Assembly (NCBI GenBank): GCA_022844565.1
Contig: JALHLK010000008.1
Location: forward strand, 62,001 to 126,000
Length of the DNA: 64,000 bases
Source of the DNA: Saprospiraceae bacterium
GTDB taxonomy: Bacteria > Bacteroidota > Bacteroidia > Chitinophagales > Saprospiraceae
Direction of reading: 5' to 3'
Part shown: positions 37,034 to 46,222 of the stretch, piece after piece
Position numbering within the stretch: position 1 is the first letter of the stretch
Layout of the letters: each line of letters starts with the position of its first letter
Notes under the pieces: model-generated
The model's database searches: none
Told to the model about the DNA's origin: nothing
Seen by the model: only the letters and a program-made list of their open reading frames with translations
Made by a program: the position numbers and the translations under genes

Positions 37034-38662
37034 TTACTTTTTCTTCATCCCCAACAATTCCTCCCTCGACAATCTATTCAAACAAAACTCTGCCGTTAGC
37101 CCTCCTTTCCTTGCCGCTATAATCCCAAATCTAATATAATCTATCTGTCCAGTAGAATGTGCGTCAGGATTAATAGCTATTTTAACGCCTGAGTCCGTTG
37201 CTAATTTTATCCATTGGTAATCAAGATCGAGTCTTTGAGGATTTGCATTTAGCTCAATAGCTACATTGTATTCCGCACATGCCTCAATAATTTTTAGATG
37301 GTTGATTGGATATCCTGGTCGACCTAACAATAATCTACCGGTTGGATGGCCAAGTATATGTGTATACGGATTTTTTATGGCATTAATCAATCTTTCAGTG
37401 GCTTTTTCCTCTGTCATAGACATGCCAGAGTGAATACTTGCAATGATAATTTCAAATTGCTCCAAAACATTTTGAGGATAGTCCAAGTCTCCGTTACCGA
37501 GTATATCGCTTTCTATCCCTTTTATAATTTTAAAGTTACTAAACTTACTATTGAGTTTATCTATTTCCTCCCACTGCTGCTCTAACCTATCTATTTTCAG
37601 TCCTCCAGCATACCCTGCAGATTGCGAATGATCTGTAATCACCAAGTACTCATAGCCTCTATCGATACAAGCTTGAGCCATAGATGCTATTGTATTAATA
37701 CCATCAGAATACGTACTATGTGAGTGGATTACACCTTTAACATCCTTCTCTTCTATTAAATTTAAAGATTTATTCTCGTTTGCAAGCTGAGCATATTTTA
37801 CATCTTCCCTTACTTCAGCAGGTACAAAGGTTTTTCCTAAAATCTGAAAAAATGAACGATCACTTTCTACTACAATGTTTTGTGTATTTTCACCTAATGC
37901 CTCAAAAAATAGTTGACTACTTGTTAATCTAACTAATTCTTTACCAAATGCGTCTTTGGGTACAATGATCGAACTAAGTGTCTGTCCCTTGAATTTGAGT
38001 AAGCCAGTTTCTTCTTCGGTTTCTATTTTTAATTCAGTATCCTTTAAAAAATCCGAATTGGTACAAAGTACATCAAGTCCATGTACAATCTGCATTTTCT
38101 TGCCAAGGTCACCTACCCAGTCGAAAAGATCATTTGGATATCGATTTCTAATTGCAGTAAGAAGATCATTGGCATCATCAAGTATGTACCCGAGTTGAAT
38201 AAATCCTTGACTTGCCAGATAATATTCCAGTTTAATTCTGATATCCTCTTGAGATTTTGTACCAAAGCCTGATGCCTCGATCAATCTATTCTCATTACAC
38301 GCATATAATAGATCACCTGGTGAAGTAATATCCAGTTGTTGCCAAATAGTTCTTATTTTTTTTGGACCTAAACCTCTTATATTTAATAATTCTATTACAC
38401 CTAGAGGGGTTATATCTTTGTATTTTTTAAGTATTTTGATTTGACCAGTAGAAAGGAGTTCAATAATTTTTTCTAAATTGGATTTTCCTATTCCTGGAAT
38501 CGCCTCAATATCTTTATGGTCCATTGTACTTAGTGGGCTTTCCCATTTCCTTAAAACATTGTATGCCGAATTATACGATCTGATTTTAAATGGATTTTCA
38601 TCGTGCAATTCCATCAAATTGGCAAGAAGGTCAAATTGTTTAGCTATTTCTCTATTATTCAT
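37034..38662 (-). CDS. PolX-like protein: active PHP domain, degenerate polymerase domain
   Basis: A 542-residue protein with the order of bacterial PolX: helix-hairpin-helix region (about 50-135, IPGIGKSNLEKI and IRGLGPKKI), palm (about 155-280) and C-terminal PHP domain (about 308-540). The palm motif GSxRRGxxxxxDxD reads GDLGKKMQIVHGLD at 184-197, so the first catalytic Asp is Gly195. The third Asp position, normally DLRVV, reads LSSIIV. By contrast the PHP metal motifs are intact (HSHSTYSDG 313-321, TDHSQS, GIESDIL, HPTGR, NPDAHS). It is probably a 3'-5' exonuclease or phosphoesterase rather than a polymerase. Confidence 0.88.
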   Translation of the reverse strand: MNNREIAKQFDLLANLMELHDENPFKIRSYNSAYNVLRKWESPLSTMDHKDIEAIPGIGKSNLEKIIELLSTGQIKILKKYKDITPLGVIELLNIRGLGPKKIRTIWQQLDITSPGDLLYACNENRLIEASGFGTKSQEDIRIKLEYYLASQGFIQLGYILDDANDLLTAIRNRYPNDLFDWVGDLGKKMQIVHGLDVLCTNSDFLKDTELKIETEEETGLLKFKGQTLSSIIVPKDAFGKELVRLTSSQLFFEALGENTQNIVVESDRSFFQILGKTFVPAEVREDVKYAQLANENKSLNLIEEKDVKGVIHSHSTYSDGINTIASMAQACIDRGYEYLVITDHSQSAGYAGGLKIDRLEQQWEEIDKLNSKFSNFKIIKGIESDILGNGDLDYPQNVLEQFEIIIASIHSGMSMTEEKATERLINAIKNPYTHILGHPTGRLLLGRPGYPINHLKIIEACAEYNVAIELNANPQRLDLDYQWIKLATDSGVKIAINPDAHSTGQIDYIRFGIIAARKGGLTAEFCLNRLSREELLGMKKK

Positions 38663-38802
38663 TCCTAGCTTATTTAAAAAACATTGATTTAATTTTTTTA
38701 GTTTTTTGGTAAATAAATTTCACCTAAAGTTCCTAACAATACATTAATTATTAAAAATTATGCGCTTCTTTTATTATCCCAAGTTTAACATATGTCTAAA
38801 CT

Positions 38803-40230
38803 CTATTTCCCCTTTCCTTGAATAAGTACCAAAGCTGTGTAAAACATAATTTTTATATCCAAGGACAAACTCATATTTTCAATATACAAGATATCAAATT
38901 TCATTCTTTGTACCATTTCTTCGATTGTAGAAGCATACCCATATTTGACCATACCCCAAGACGTTATGCCCGGTTGTACTTTGAGCAAATATTTATGATG
39001 TGGAGCTATTTTATTCAATTCATCTATAAAATATTTTCTTTCAGGACGAGGACCCACTAAAGACATTTCACCTTTCAATACATTATAAAATTGAGGTATT
39101 TCGTCAAGCCTATATTTTCTGAGCGTTTTGCCTAATTGAGTTACCCTTTGATCTCCTTCAAAAGAAAGTTGAGGACCATTTTTTTCAGCATCGACAAACA
39201 TCGTTCTAAACTTTATAATATTAAATGGCTTGCGAGCCAAGCCGATCCTTTCTTGCGCAAAAAAAATAGGACCTTTACCAGACAATTTAATTCTTATTGC
39301 TATATAAATAATAATAGGTGAAAGGATAAATAAGCAAATTACAGATACGATAATATCTATCATTCTTTTAAAAAACTTTTCCCATTGAGGCATCAGTTCT
39401 TGTTCGATTTCTATTAAAACAGCACCATAAATATGATTCATTTTGACTTTACCCAGTATAATATCATACATATCGGGTATAATTTTAATTAAAATTTTAT
39501 CCGTATATTCATACAATTCATCTAGAATAGATTTTATTTTTTCTTGCTCGTTGTTTTCTACAGCAATGATAACCTCTTGTATGCTATACTTCTCAATCAC
39601 TGCATGTATCTGATTTAGTTTGCCAATCTTAGGAATGTGTTTTTCCAACTCTTTGGTATTATCACCATTACTATCTACAAAACCGATAAAATTATGCCCA
39701 AGACTGTGAGGTCTTGATATGATATCTAAATAAAGCTCTTCAGCATTTTTTCCACCGCCTATTAACACCGTGGTATAACTCACCTTACCACTTTTCAGCC
39801 TTCTACTTGCTCTTGTAAGTATAATCATTCTTAACAAAGCAGTACAAACGAAATGAATTACAAACAATCTAAAATAAGATATAAAATAAGAAAACCGACC
39901 AGAGACCGCTGTATCATCTAATAGGGCAATAAAAAATAAAATAAATGTACCAAAAAAAGTTAAAATCAATGTTCTTTTAAGCACTTCAAGCCTGGAGTAC
40001 CTATATATATCTTTGTACTTGTCAAAAATATGGTACAATAAAATCCAAAAAATTGGAATTAATATAAGTCCATAATAAAATTTAGAATCTGACCATATTT
40101 CATTCCAGTTTATCACTCCAGTTTCAGATCTCTTTCTAAGAAAAAAGAAAATAGCCCAAGCTACTAAAGCAGAAATTAAGTCTCCTAACTTGTAAATGAA
40201 AAGCTCTGTATGTTTTTTTCTTTGAAGCAT
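38803..40230 (-). CDS. Polyprenyl-phosphate sugar phosphotransferase (WcaJ-like)
   Basis: A 475-residue inner-membrane enzyme from the ATG at 40230. The N-terminal half has four hydrophobic segments and a nucleotide-sugar-binding-like CoA_binding_3 domain (VLIGGGKNAEELYLDI). A further membrane segment (about 285-310) precedes the bacterial sugar transferase domain with KFRTMFVDAE, YRLDEIPQFYNVLKGEMSLVGPRPE. It starts exopolysaccharide or O-unit synthesis by moving a sugar-1-phosphate to undecaprenyl phosphate. Its start overlaps the stop of the upstream lipoprotein gene by one base (TGATG), indicating coupling. Confidence 0.92.
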   Translation of the reverse strand: MLQRKKHTELFIYKLGDLISALVAWAIFFFLRKRSETGVINWNEIWSDSKFYYGLILIPIFWILLYHIFDKYKDIYRYSRLEVLKRTLILTFFGTFILFFIALLDDTAVSGRFSYFISYFRLFVIHFVCTALLRMIILTRASRRLKSGKVSYTTVLIGGGKNAEELYLDIISRPHSLGHNFIGFVDSNGDNTKELEKHIPKIGKLNQIHAVIEKYSIQEVIIAVENNEQEKIKSILDELYEYTDKILIKIIPDMYDIILGKVKMNHIYGAVLIEIEQELMPQWEKFFKRMIDIIVSVICLFILSPIIIYIAIRIKLSGKGPIFFAQERIGLARKPFNIIKFRTMFVDAEKNGPQLSFEGDQRVTQLGKTLRKYRLDEIPQFYNVLKGEMSLVGPRPERKYFIDELNKIAPHHKYLLKVQPGITSWGMVKYGYASTIEEMVQRMKFDILYIENMSLSLDIKIMFYTALVLIQGKGK

Positions 40231-41081
40231 CAAAAATGTATTAGTCTAATATTATCAAAACTAATTTTTGCCTCTGTTCTTTTGGTTTGATCTAGCAACG
40301 CTGAAATAGCGATTTGATAAGATTGTACTTCTTGTCTACTTATTTTATTAGTCAGATCTATGTAGATTCTATTCCAATTTTCGTTTTCTACTATTACAAT
40401 ATCATAAGATTTAACTAACTGATTACGAGTATTTAATATAGTTCCAATGAAGAATTTTTCATTGTTTTTATAATCTAACTCAAGATAAACTTTACCGAAT
40501 GCATTGTTTTGATTAGAGAACGAATTAAAATGGGTTGTTTCACAACTGGTAAGCGTATTAGATAGATTTATCAATCCACCTGAGCTATTATCTACTCCAG
40601 AATTTTCTTTTTTCATAAGGCACGAAATGAGATTAGGAGCACCAATTGCCACTGAAAATATACTACTAACCTCAAAGTCTTCTATGATATCAAATTTACA
40701 TTCCGCTTTGTACTTAAATCTTGGTAAAATAGATATTGACTCATTACCGTTTAATGTTACAATAGTATCCATGACTGTAAAAAAAGGATACTCTTCACTA
40801 CTTTCATTTTGTCCATTTGGTTTAATTCCTCCTCGAATACTCAATTTAACCTGCTTATTAATAATCGGTATGGGAATAGAAGACGGTATAGGAAAAACAC
40901 CAAGAAATTGATCATCAGCATAAAGCCAAATATCTTTGATCTTTGATGGAAGGGGTTTGGAAATATTATCTACTAAAATGGCATTGTTGATTCTTACAAA
41001 ACCAAATTCAGTACTATTATTATCTGTCAGTGTACACGTAAACAAAAAAGCCAAGCCTATTAAGCCAAAAAATTGCTTCAT
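40230..41081 (-). CDS. Lipoprotein of unknown function coupled to the sugar transferase
   Basis: A 283-residue lipoprotein (lipobox LFTCTLTD, Cys16). A proline-rich segment at about 62-72 (IPSSIPIPI) is followed by a beta-rich body; the C-terminal half (about 130-283) has the look of a carbohydrate-binding-type jelly roll (DFEVSS...VYLELDYKNNEKF...RIYIDLTNK...AKISFDNIRLIHF). No enzyme motif is visible. The one-base overlap with the sugar transferase suggests a role in handling the same polysaccharide, which is inference. Confidence 0.7.
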   Translation of the reverse strand: MKQFFGLIGLAFLFTCTLTDNNSTEFGFVRINNAILVDNISKPLPSKIKDIWLYADDQFLGVFPIPSSIPIPIINKQVKLSIRGGIKPNGQNESSEEYPFFTVMDTIVTLNGNESISILPRFKYKAECKFDIIEDFEVSSIFSVAIGAPNLISCLMKKENSGVDNSSGGLINLSNTLTSCETTHFNSFSNQNNAFGKVYLELDYKNNEKFFIGTILNTRNQLVKSYDIVIVENENWNRIYIDLTNKISRQEVQSYQIAISALLDQTKRTEAKISFDNIRLIHF

Positions 41082-41229
41082 AAAGTACGTTTGTGTCTAT
41101 TCGTAAATTCGACGCAAGATACAAATTTAAAAACCTGTCATCTTTAAAATCCTAGAAAAATTAATTGCAAAAAATAGGTTTATAGAATTTTAAATTATCC
41201 TATGTCTTTTAGCTTTCTTAAATAAGTTA

Positions 41230-41682
41230 CTATGACCTCCGAATCTTATCCAATAATGCACTTAACTGGTCACACTCTTCGTAAGTAAGATTTGTGTTTT
41301 CTTCAATCCATTCTTCCATTTCTGACTCTACATTTAAAGTAAAACTGAGCCCTGTCTTTGTTAATTTTATGAGTACACTCCTTTTATTTATTGGATTGAC
41401 CACTTTTGTCACAAATCCCATAGCTTCCAACTTATTCACGAGTCTAGTTAGATCAGAATTCTTGTCTAGCATAACTTCTAGGATTTCATTATTGCACATT
41501 GCCTTTCCTCCAGCACCTTTAAGGATTTTAAGAATGTTGTAATGTTGGTAAAGCATGTTATGCTTTTTAAAGAGATTACGAGTTAGTATGTTAAAATGAT
41601 TAAATGTGTAAATCAAATTAATTTGCACCTTCTGTTTAGGGCTTTTAAAGTGGGGTTGTTTTATATCTGATTGGATATCCAT
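41230..41682 (-). CDS. MarR family transcriptional regulator
   Basis: A 150-residue regulator from the ATG at 41682; a longer in-frame reading would overlap the preceding gene. The winged helix-turn-helix (about 40-115) shows HYNILKILKGAGG, MLDKNSDLTRLVNKLEAMGFVTKVVNPINKRSVLIKLTKTG. The D-x-R-x3 wing is present as NPINKRSV. It is last in an operon with scpB and the DUF2480 gene; its target and ligand are unknown. Confidence 0.85.
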   Translation of the reverse strand: MDIQSDIKQPHFKSPKQKVQINLIYTFNHFNILTRNLFKKHNMLYQHYNILKILKGAGGKAMCNNEILEVMLDKNSDLTRLVNKLEAMGFVTKVVNPINKRSVLIKLTKTGLSFTLNVESEMEEWIEENTNLTYEECDQLSALLDKIRRS

Positions 41683-41692
41683 AAGCAAAAGA

Positions 41693-42202
41693 TTAATTTT
41701 TGAGTTTATAAATTGGGACACTCGAACAGGCCTCTCCAAAGAGGATACTTTTTACATATGGCTTTAGTTTAAAAGTTAAATATGCATATACGGCATCAGA
41801 AATTTTCTTATCACCACATCCCTTCACAACTACCCGTTCATTTTGATAGTGAGAAAAATCAATTGAATCAAAATAATTTTTATAATATTGATTAATAAAT
41901 TCATCTTTATCACCCATGAATATATCATAAGCAATTCCTTCTAAATATGTCGCTATCAACATTTTTGCCCAAATTGGAATGATGGTCCCTTCGATTGATT
42001 GTACCAACACAACCTTACCTGTGTATTGCTGCCAATCATGATCTTTTAGACTTTCTCTGTATTCCTTTTCTTTGACAATTTTACCCATAAACAAATGAGG
42101 TTTAATATCAAAATCAATAATTTCAAATTGTGGATACCAAAGTTCCAAGTTAAGATTGATCAGGCCACTTTGTTGAACTCTATTTACCAAGGTTTGTTCC
42201 AT
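41693..42202 (-). CDS. DUF2480 family protein
   Basis: A 169-residue protein from the ATG at 42202 (MEQTLVNRVQQSGLINLNLE); an ATG four codons earlier is possible. The conserved opening NRVxQSGL, DHDWQQYTGKVVLVQS and the ending VVVKGCGDKKISDAVYAYLTFKLKP match DUF2480, a Bacteroidota family of unknown function that regularly sits beside scpB-type or metal-cluster genes. The three Cys/His-rich positions near the C-terminus (KGCGD, GEACSS) are typical. Confidence 0.8.
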   Translation of the reverse strand: MEQTLVNRVQQSGLINLNLELWYPQFEIIDFDIKPHLFMGKIVKEKEYRESLKDHDWQQYTGKVVLVQSIEGTIIPIWAKMLIATYLEGIAYDIFMGDKDEFINQYYKNYFDSIDFSHYQNERVVVKGCGDKKISDAVYAYLTFKLKPYVKSILFGEACSSVPIYKLKN

Positions 42203-42219
42203 GTTTCTTTTCAAAAAAT

Positions 42220-42786
42220 TTAATAATTAACCTCTTTTTCCCCAATAGTGTTTTCAACTTCTTTAATTTCTTTTATAATAGGCAAATCTTTTACGGATTT
42301 CAAACCAAAATAATTCATAAAAAATTGACTTGTTTTAAAGATTAATGGTCGACCGGGACCATCAGATCTCCCTTTTATCTCAATTAAGTCGCGTTCTAGT
42401 AGTTTTTGTACTGCATAGTCGCAATTTACTCCCCTAATGGATTCAATCTCAGATTTGGTAACAGGCTGTTTATAAGCAATTATGGAAAGTGTTTCTAATG
42501 CGGCGGTACTTAGTTTCCTTTTTTCATTTTGTTTGAGCATGATGGATACAGCATGATGGTGTATTGGCTTACTCATAAATGTAAATCCATCAGAGATTTC
42601 TGCAATTTCAATGGCAAAATTTGAAGTTTCATATTTCTCAATGATAGAATTTATAGCACCTTCCAATTCAGATATATCATACGTGACTTCATAACATTCT
42701 TCTAAAATTTGTTTTATATCTTTGACAGAAAGAGGCGTTTGAGAAGAAAAAATTAAAGCCTCAATTGTCAATCCTAAATTATCCAT
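42220..42786 (-). CDS. scpB: Segregation and condensation protein B
   Basis: A 188-residue protein with two winged-helix domains. LTIEALIFSSQTPLSVKDI opens the first, and LSTAALETLSIIAYKQPVTKSEIESIRGVNCDYAVQKLLERDLIEIKGRSDGPGRP is the highly conserved second. It dimerises and joins ScpA and SMC in chromosome condensation in the cytoplasm. scpA is not adjacent. It is first in an operon with DUF2480 and MarR genes. Confidence 0.95.
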   Translation of the reverse strand: MDNLGLTIEALIFSSQTPLSVKDIKQILEECYEVTYDISELEGAINSIIEKYETSNFAIEIAEISDGFTFMSKPIHHHAVSIMLKQNEKRKLSTAALETLSIIAYKQPVTKSEIESIRGVNCDYAVQKLLERDLIEIKGRSDGPGRPLIFKTSQFFMNYFGLKSVKDLPIIKEIKEVENTIGEKEVNY

Positions 42787-42968
42787 GTCTATTGTTTATT
42801 ATTAATTACAGAAAATATTTTAGCAATTTTTAATTGAACCAGTTCTCTTTTGATCTGCAAATTTAAACGATTTCTAGGCATAAATGAAATAGTTTAATGC
42901 AAAACAATAAAATGCCTTATCCAATTCTTATCTTTGCGGAAAATATTTATTGATAATAAGTGTGACCA

Positions 42969-43000
42969 GTTATTATAATAACGTCATATAAAAGTATGAC
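42969..43000 (+). promoter_or_regulatory. Two palindromes before the second sigma gene
   Basis: GTTATTATAATAAC (42969-42982) is a perfect 14 bp palindrome. It is followed directly by GTCATA-N6-TATGAC (42983-43000), 12 bases before the start codon. A -7-like TATCTTTG lies at 42929-42936. Together they suggest repressor control of the sigma gene. Confidence 0.45.
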
Positions 43001-43012
43001 TTTACAGAATCT

Positions 43013-43624
43013 ATGATTAATTTATTAAATGCAGTAATAAGTGGGGTTGTTAGGCCAGATATAAGTGATGAAGAGATCATAGTTGAATACCTCAAAACTC
43101 AAAATATGAGGTATTTTGACATTCTCTACAATAGATATTCTGGAAAAGTACTTGCCAAATGTAAAACAATTTTGAAAGATTCTGATGCGGCTAAAGACTT
43201 AATGCAAGATATTTTCATGAAAGTTTTAACGAGTATTTCTTCATTTAAAAGTCATTCAAAATTTTCTACATGGCTTTACTCCATCACTTACAATACATGT
43301 ATAGATGAAACAAGAAGATTAAAAAAATACACCTTTGAAAAGGATGATATACTTTCGTCTTTAGCGGACGATGATTTAAATGAAAAAATAGATGAAGAAA
43401 TAATTTTTAGTTTAAAAGTTACTCAAGTTGAAAAGATTTTGGATATGATAAATGTGGAAGATAAATCGATATTATTAATGAAATATACTGATGATTTACC
43501 TATTAATGAAATATCTTCCATCTTAAATAAATCTGAAAGTGCTATAAAAATGAAGCTTCTAAGAGCTCGAGAAAGATTTTTAAAAACTTACAAACAGGAA
43601 TATGATGGATACACCGAAGAATAA
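43013..43624 (+). CDS. RNA polymerase ECF-type sigma factor
   Basis: A 203-residue sigma factor. Region 2 shows AAKDLMQDIFMKVLTSISSFK and KFSTWLYSITYNTCIDETRR. Region 4 shows KSILLMKYTDDLPINEISSILNKSESAIKMKLLRARERFLKTYK. The short acidic linker (about 118-130) is typical. The end overlaps a small gene by 23 bases, and an MscS channel gene follows, so the three form an operon. The small overlapping protein could act as its partner, which is untested. Confidence 0.9.
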   Translation: MINLLNAVISGVVRPDISDEEIIVEYLKTQNMRYFDILYNRYSGKVLAKCKTILKDSDAAKDLMQDIFMKVLTSISSFKSHSKFSTWLYSITYNTCIDETRRLKKYTFEKDDILSSLADDDLNEKIDEEIIFSLKVTQVEKILDMINVEDKSILLMKYTDDLPINEISSILNKSESAIKMKLLRARERFLKTYKQEYDGYTEE

Positions 43625-43796
43625 TGTTTTTAAAGAACTTGAAGCAAAAATAATTTCTGAAGAATTTGACAAATTGAAATTGATAAAAGACAAAATCAAT
43701 ACAAGTAAAGAGACGTTTATTCATCTTTCGAATATAACTGACGTGTATACTTCTAGAATGTTTTCAATAATTGGTGGATTATTAGGTAAAAAGTAA
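43602..43796 (+). CDS. Small protein overlapping the sigma factor gene
   Basis: A 64-residue charged helical protein beginning with two ATG codons (43602, 43605) inside the sigma gene's last 23 bases, in another frame, and ending 6 bases before the MscS gene. The C-terminus (FSIIGGLLGKK) is mildly hydrophobic but no clear membrane span exists, so it is not a standard anti-sigma factor. The tight packing supports it as a real gene. Function is unknown; a cytoplasmic partner of the sigma factor is one option. Confidence 0.6.
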   Translation: MMDTPKNNVFKELEAKIISEEFDKLKLIKDKINTSKETFIHLSNITDVYTSRMFSIIGGLLGKK

Positions 43797-43802
43797 AATA
43801 AT

Positions 43803-44618
43803 ATGGATTTAGCAAGTGTTTTCTCAAACTCTTTAGAATTATTAATTAATACATTCGTAGTCGCAATACCCAACTTAGTAAAAGCAGTATTCATTCTAGC
43901 TATCGGGTATTTTATTTCAAAGTCTATTTATGGTTTTATCTCCATGGTTTTAAGAAGATTAGGAGTTGATAAATATGGTGAAAAGGTTGAAGAAATAGAT
44001 GTTATCTCAAAAGCTGGAATTAAAATTAAAATTAGTGAAATTGTAGCTAAAATAATTTATGTTTTTATTTTACTTATATTTATTGTTGCGGCTACAGATA
44101 TACTAGGTATGCCTGCTTTGTCTAATCTTGTTGCTGATGCAATCGCGTTTATCCCTAATCTGATTGTTGCCTTGATTATTCTAATATTTGGGATGTTGGG
44201 TGCTGACGCATTAAGAAAATTTACACTTACTACTTGCGAGTCTTTAGGTATTGGTAGCGCAAAACTTTTATCCAATCTCGTTTTTTACTTTCTTTTTATT
44301 ACTGTAGTGATGATGTCTTTAGGACAGGCAAATATCAATACAGACTTTTTAGCCACAAATTTATCCATTCTTATTGCAGGTGGTGTTTTAGCCTTTTCTA
44401 TAGGGTATGGTCTAGCTTCTAGAGAAACAGTGGCTAATTATTTAGCAAGTCGATACAACAAAGACAAAATAAAAATTGGGGATAAAATAGAAGTAGATGG
44501 CATTCAAGGACTGGTAATTAAAGTAGAATCAGATAATATTACCTTAGAGCACGAAGAAGGTACTACCATTGTCCCACTACATTTGATTATGAAGAACAAA
44601 ATCAAAATATTCAAATAA
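43803..44618 (+). CDS. Small-conductance mechanosensitive channel family protein
   Basis: A 271-residue inner-membrane protein with about five hydrophobic segments (17-40, 80-105, 112-135, 155-175, 182-205). The MscS beta domain follows (about 210-270), beginning SRYNKDKIKIGDKIEVDGIQGLVIKVE. The segment before it, LSILIAGGVLAFSIGYGLASRE, is the Gly/Ala-rich pore helix. The paired conserved-TM-helix layout resembles CmpX-like proteins. It releases solutes under membrane tension or senses it; cotranscription with a sigma factor suggests an envelope-stress unit. Confidence 0.85.
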   Translation: MDLASVFSNSLELLINTFVVAIPNLVKAVFILAIGYFISKSIYGFISMVLRRLGVDKYGEKVEEIDVISKAGIKIKISEIVAKIIYVFILLIFIVAATDILGMPALSNLVADAIAFIPNLIVALIILIFGMLGADALRKFTLTTCESLGIGSAKLLSNLVFYFLFITVVMMSLGQANINTDFLATNLSILIAGGVLAFSIGYGLASRETVANYLASRYNKDKIKIGDKIEVDGIQGLVIKVESDNITLEHEEGTTIVPLHLIMKNKIKIFK

Positions 44619-44639
44619 ATTTTAAAATTCTTAATTACA

Positions 44640-45533
44640 ATGAGAAACAGTTTTTTTCTATTTTTTACATTTTTGGTACTGAGTGTATCTGCACAAACAT
44701 TAGAAGAATTAAAGGCTAAAAAAGCAGCTTTACAAGCAGAACTGAGTCCAATTCAAGCGCAGATTGATCCTATAAAAGCTCAAATATCAGCAATTGACGC
44801 AGACATAGCTAAATTTCCAGGATGGTACAAAGGTGCTTTCGGAACTTTAGGTTTAAATTTTACTGGTTTAAACAATTGGGTTGTGAATCCAAATCCAAAT
44901 TCTAGAGCCACTACTATTTTAGGTAGCTTTAATGCATTTGCAAATAAAATTGAGTCAAAATACTTTTGGAGAAATAATGCAGCACTAAATTTAGGATGGC
45001 AAAAACTCAACCTTAAAGGCGATAATTCTGATGCAGAATTCGAACCAGTGACTGATCTTTTAACAGGCACCTCTTTACTTGGATACAATATTACTTCTAA
45101 AATAGCAATGTCTGCTTTGGCAGAATATCGTACCACCGTTATTAGAAATTTTAATAATCCTGGCTATTTTGATATTGGTGCTGGATTTACATACTCCCCT
45201 TTGTCAAACCTAGTCATGGTTCTTCATCCTATTAACTATAACTTTATTATTTCCGACAATGATGCAAAATATACATCTTCATTAGGAACAAAATTGGTAG
45301 CTGACTATAATGCTAAATTATATAAAGGTATAAAATGGAGATCAAATCTAACTTCATTTTTAAGTTACAAATCCAGTAGTCCTTCTTTGTCCAATTTTAC
45401 TTGGACGAATGGATTTTCATTTACTTTACTTAAGGGTATAGGTGTAGGTATTGAACATGCAATAAGATCTTCAAAGCAAGAAAGCAAGGACATGCAAAGC
45501 TACTATATCGTAGGTTTGTCATATTCTTTATAG
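44640..45533 (+). CDS. DUF3078 family outer-membrane beta-barrel protein
   Basis: A 297-residue exported protein (signal peptide 1-19). A short coiled coil (about 20-55, LEELKAKKAALQAELSPIQAQ) precedes a DUF3078 barrel with GALGLNFTGLNNW-like GTLGLNFTGLNNWV, YFWRNNAALNLGWQKLN and the final YYIVGLSYSL. The family is widespread in Bacteroidota and of unknown function. It is the last gene of the sigma/MscS run and is closed by a terminator 24 bases later. Confidence 0.85.
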   Translation: MRNSFFLFFTFLVLSVSAQTLEELKAKKAALQAELSPIQAQIDPIKAQISAIDADIAKFPGWYKGAFGTLGLNFTGLNNWVVNPNPNSRATTILGSFNAFANKIESKYFWRNNAALNLGWQKLNLKGDNSDAEFEPVTDLLTGTSLLGYNITSKIAMSALAEYRTTVIRNFNNPGYFDIGAGFTYSPLSNLVMVLHPINYNFIISDNDAKYTSSLGTKLVADYNAKLYKGIKWRSNLTSFLSYKSSSPSLSNFTWTNGFSFTLLKGIGVGIEHAIRSSKQESKDMQSYYIVGLSYSL

Positions 45534-45557
45534 TATATTCATTACCAAAAAAATAAT

Positions 45558-45594
45558 AAAACCACAGGTAGTTAAATTGATTATCTGTGGTTTT
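45558..45594 (+). terminator. Intrinsic terminator after the DUF3078 gene
   Basis: AAAACCACAG (45558-45567) pairs with CTGTGGTTTT (45585-45594), followed by a run of T. It is a textbook rho-independent terminator. Confidence 0.9.
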
Positions 45595-45603
45595 TTTTTA
45601 TTG

Positions 45604-45669
45604 ATGAGCTATGGTCTTTCTGAAGAATATGTGGTGAAGGTTTTAAGGGAAAATGGGGGGGTTGATTAA
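45604..45669 (+). pseudogene. Remnant of the C-terminus of an Rpn/PD-(D/E)XK-like gene
   Basis: Twenty-one codons read MSYGLSEEYVVKVLRENGGVD before a stop. The end matches LSEEYVLKVLRNNGKID at the C-terminus of the gene at 46591-46830. The fragment begins right after the terminator and has no upstream coding part. It is probably what is left of an Rpn-family nuclease gene. Confidence 0.6.
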
Positions 45670-45988
45670 CCTCAAGACCCAATGATCTAACATAATTAGC
45701 ACATATAAATTAGTCATAATCGTCGATAATGTCTGTGTAATTTTTGTGTGTAGACGTGTGGTCGTATCGGATATATCAGAAAAAAGGTCTGTGGTAGAGT
45801 TCGATTTCGGATGTAGCGATGGGGCTAACAAGTTGGTGTTGTGCGTTTGTTGTTTTCCATTCATATGCTTTGCGTTTTATTTTTGATATCTTCGTTTAAT
45901 GCAGATAGTCACATTTTTATATCCACAACTTTAAAAATTAACTTTTTGTATTTTACAATATCGTATATTTGTCTAAAATATAAATTAA
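45670..45988. promoter_or_regulatory. Gap before the toxin-antitoxin pair with a -7 box
   Basis: TATATTTG at 45964-45971 matches the Bacteroidota -7 box, 17 bases before the antitoxin start. The candidate -33 TTG (45946-45948) is closer than usual (15 bases). The rest of the gap has no gene. Confidence 0.45.
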
Positions 45989-46222
45989 ATGAATCTAGAA
46001 GCTCGAAAAATTGAATTTATTCAAGATTTTTTAAAAATCAAGAATGAAGAAGTAATTTCTCGATTGGAGAAAATAATGATAGAAGAAAAAAATGTTTCTA
46101 ATGATCAATTATTTAAGCCAATGACTCAAGAAGAACTTGACAAACGTATTGATCAGTCTGAGTCTGATTTCCTCAACAAGCGATTTAAAAACAGTACTGA
46201 GCTATTATCTAAGTACGAATAA
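45989..46222 (+). CDS. Antitoxin-like protein of a ParE/RelE-type module
   Basis: A 77-residue, mostly helical and charged protein. Its stop overlaps the start of the toxin-like gene by one base (TAATG), the usual arrangement of antitoxin and toxin. The N-terminal half (EFIQDFLKIKNEEVISRLEKIMIEE) looks like the dimerisation part of small Bacteroidota antitoxins, and the C-terminal part would wrap the toxin. No classical DNA-binding fold is obvious. Confidence 0.7.
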   Translation: MNLEARKIEFIQDFLKIKNEEVISRLEKIMIEEKNVSNDQLFKPMTQEELDKRIDQSESDFLNKRFKNSTELLSKYE

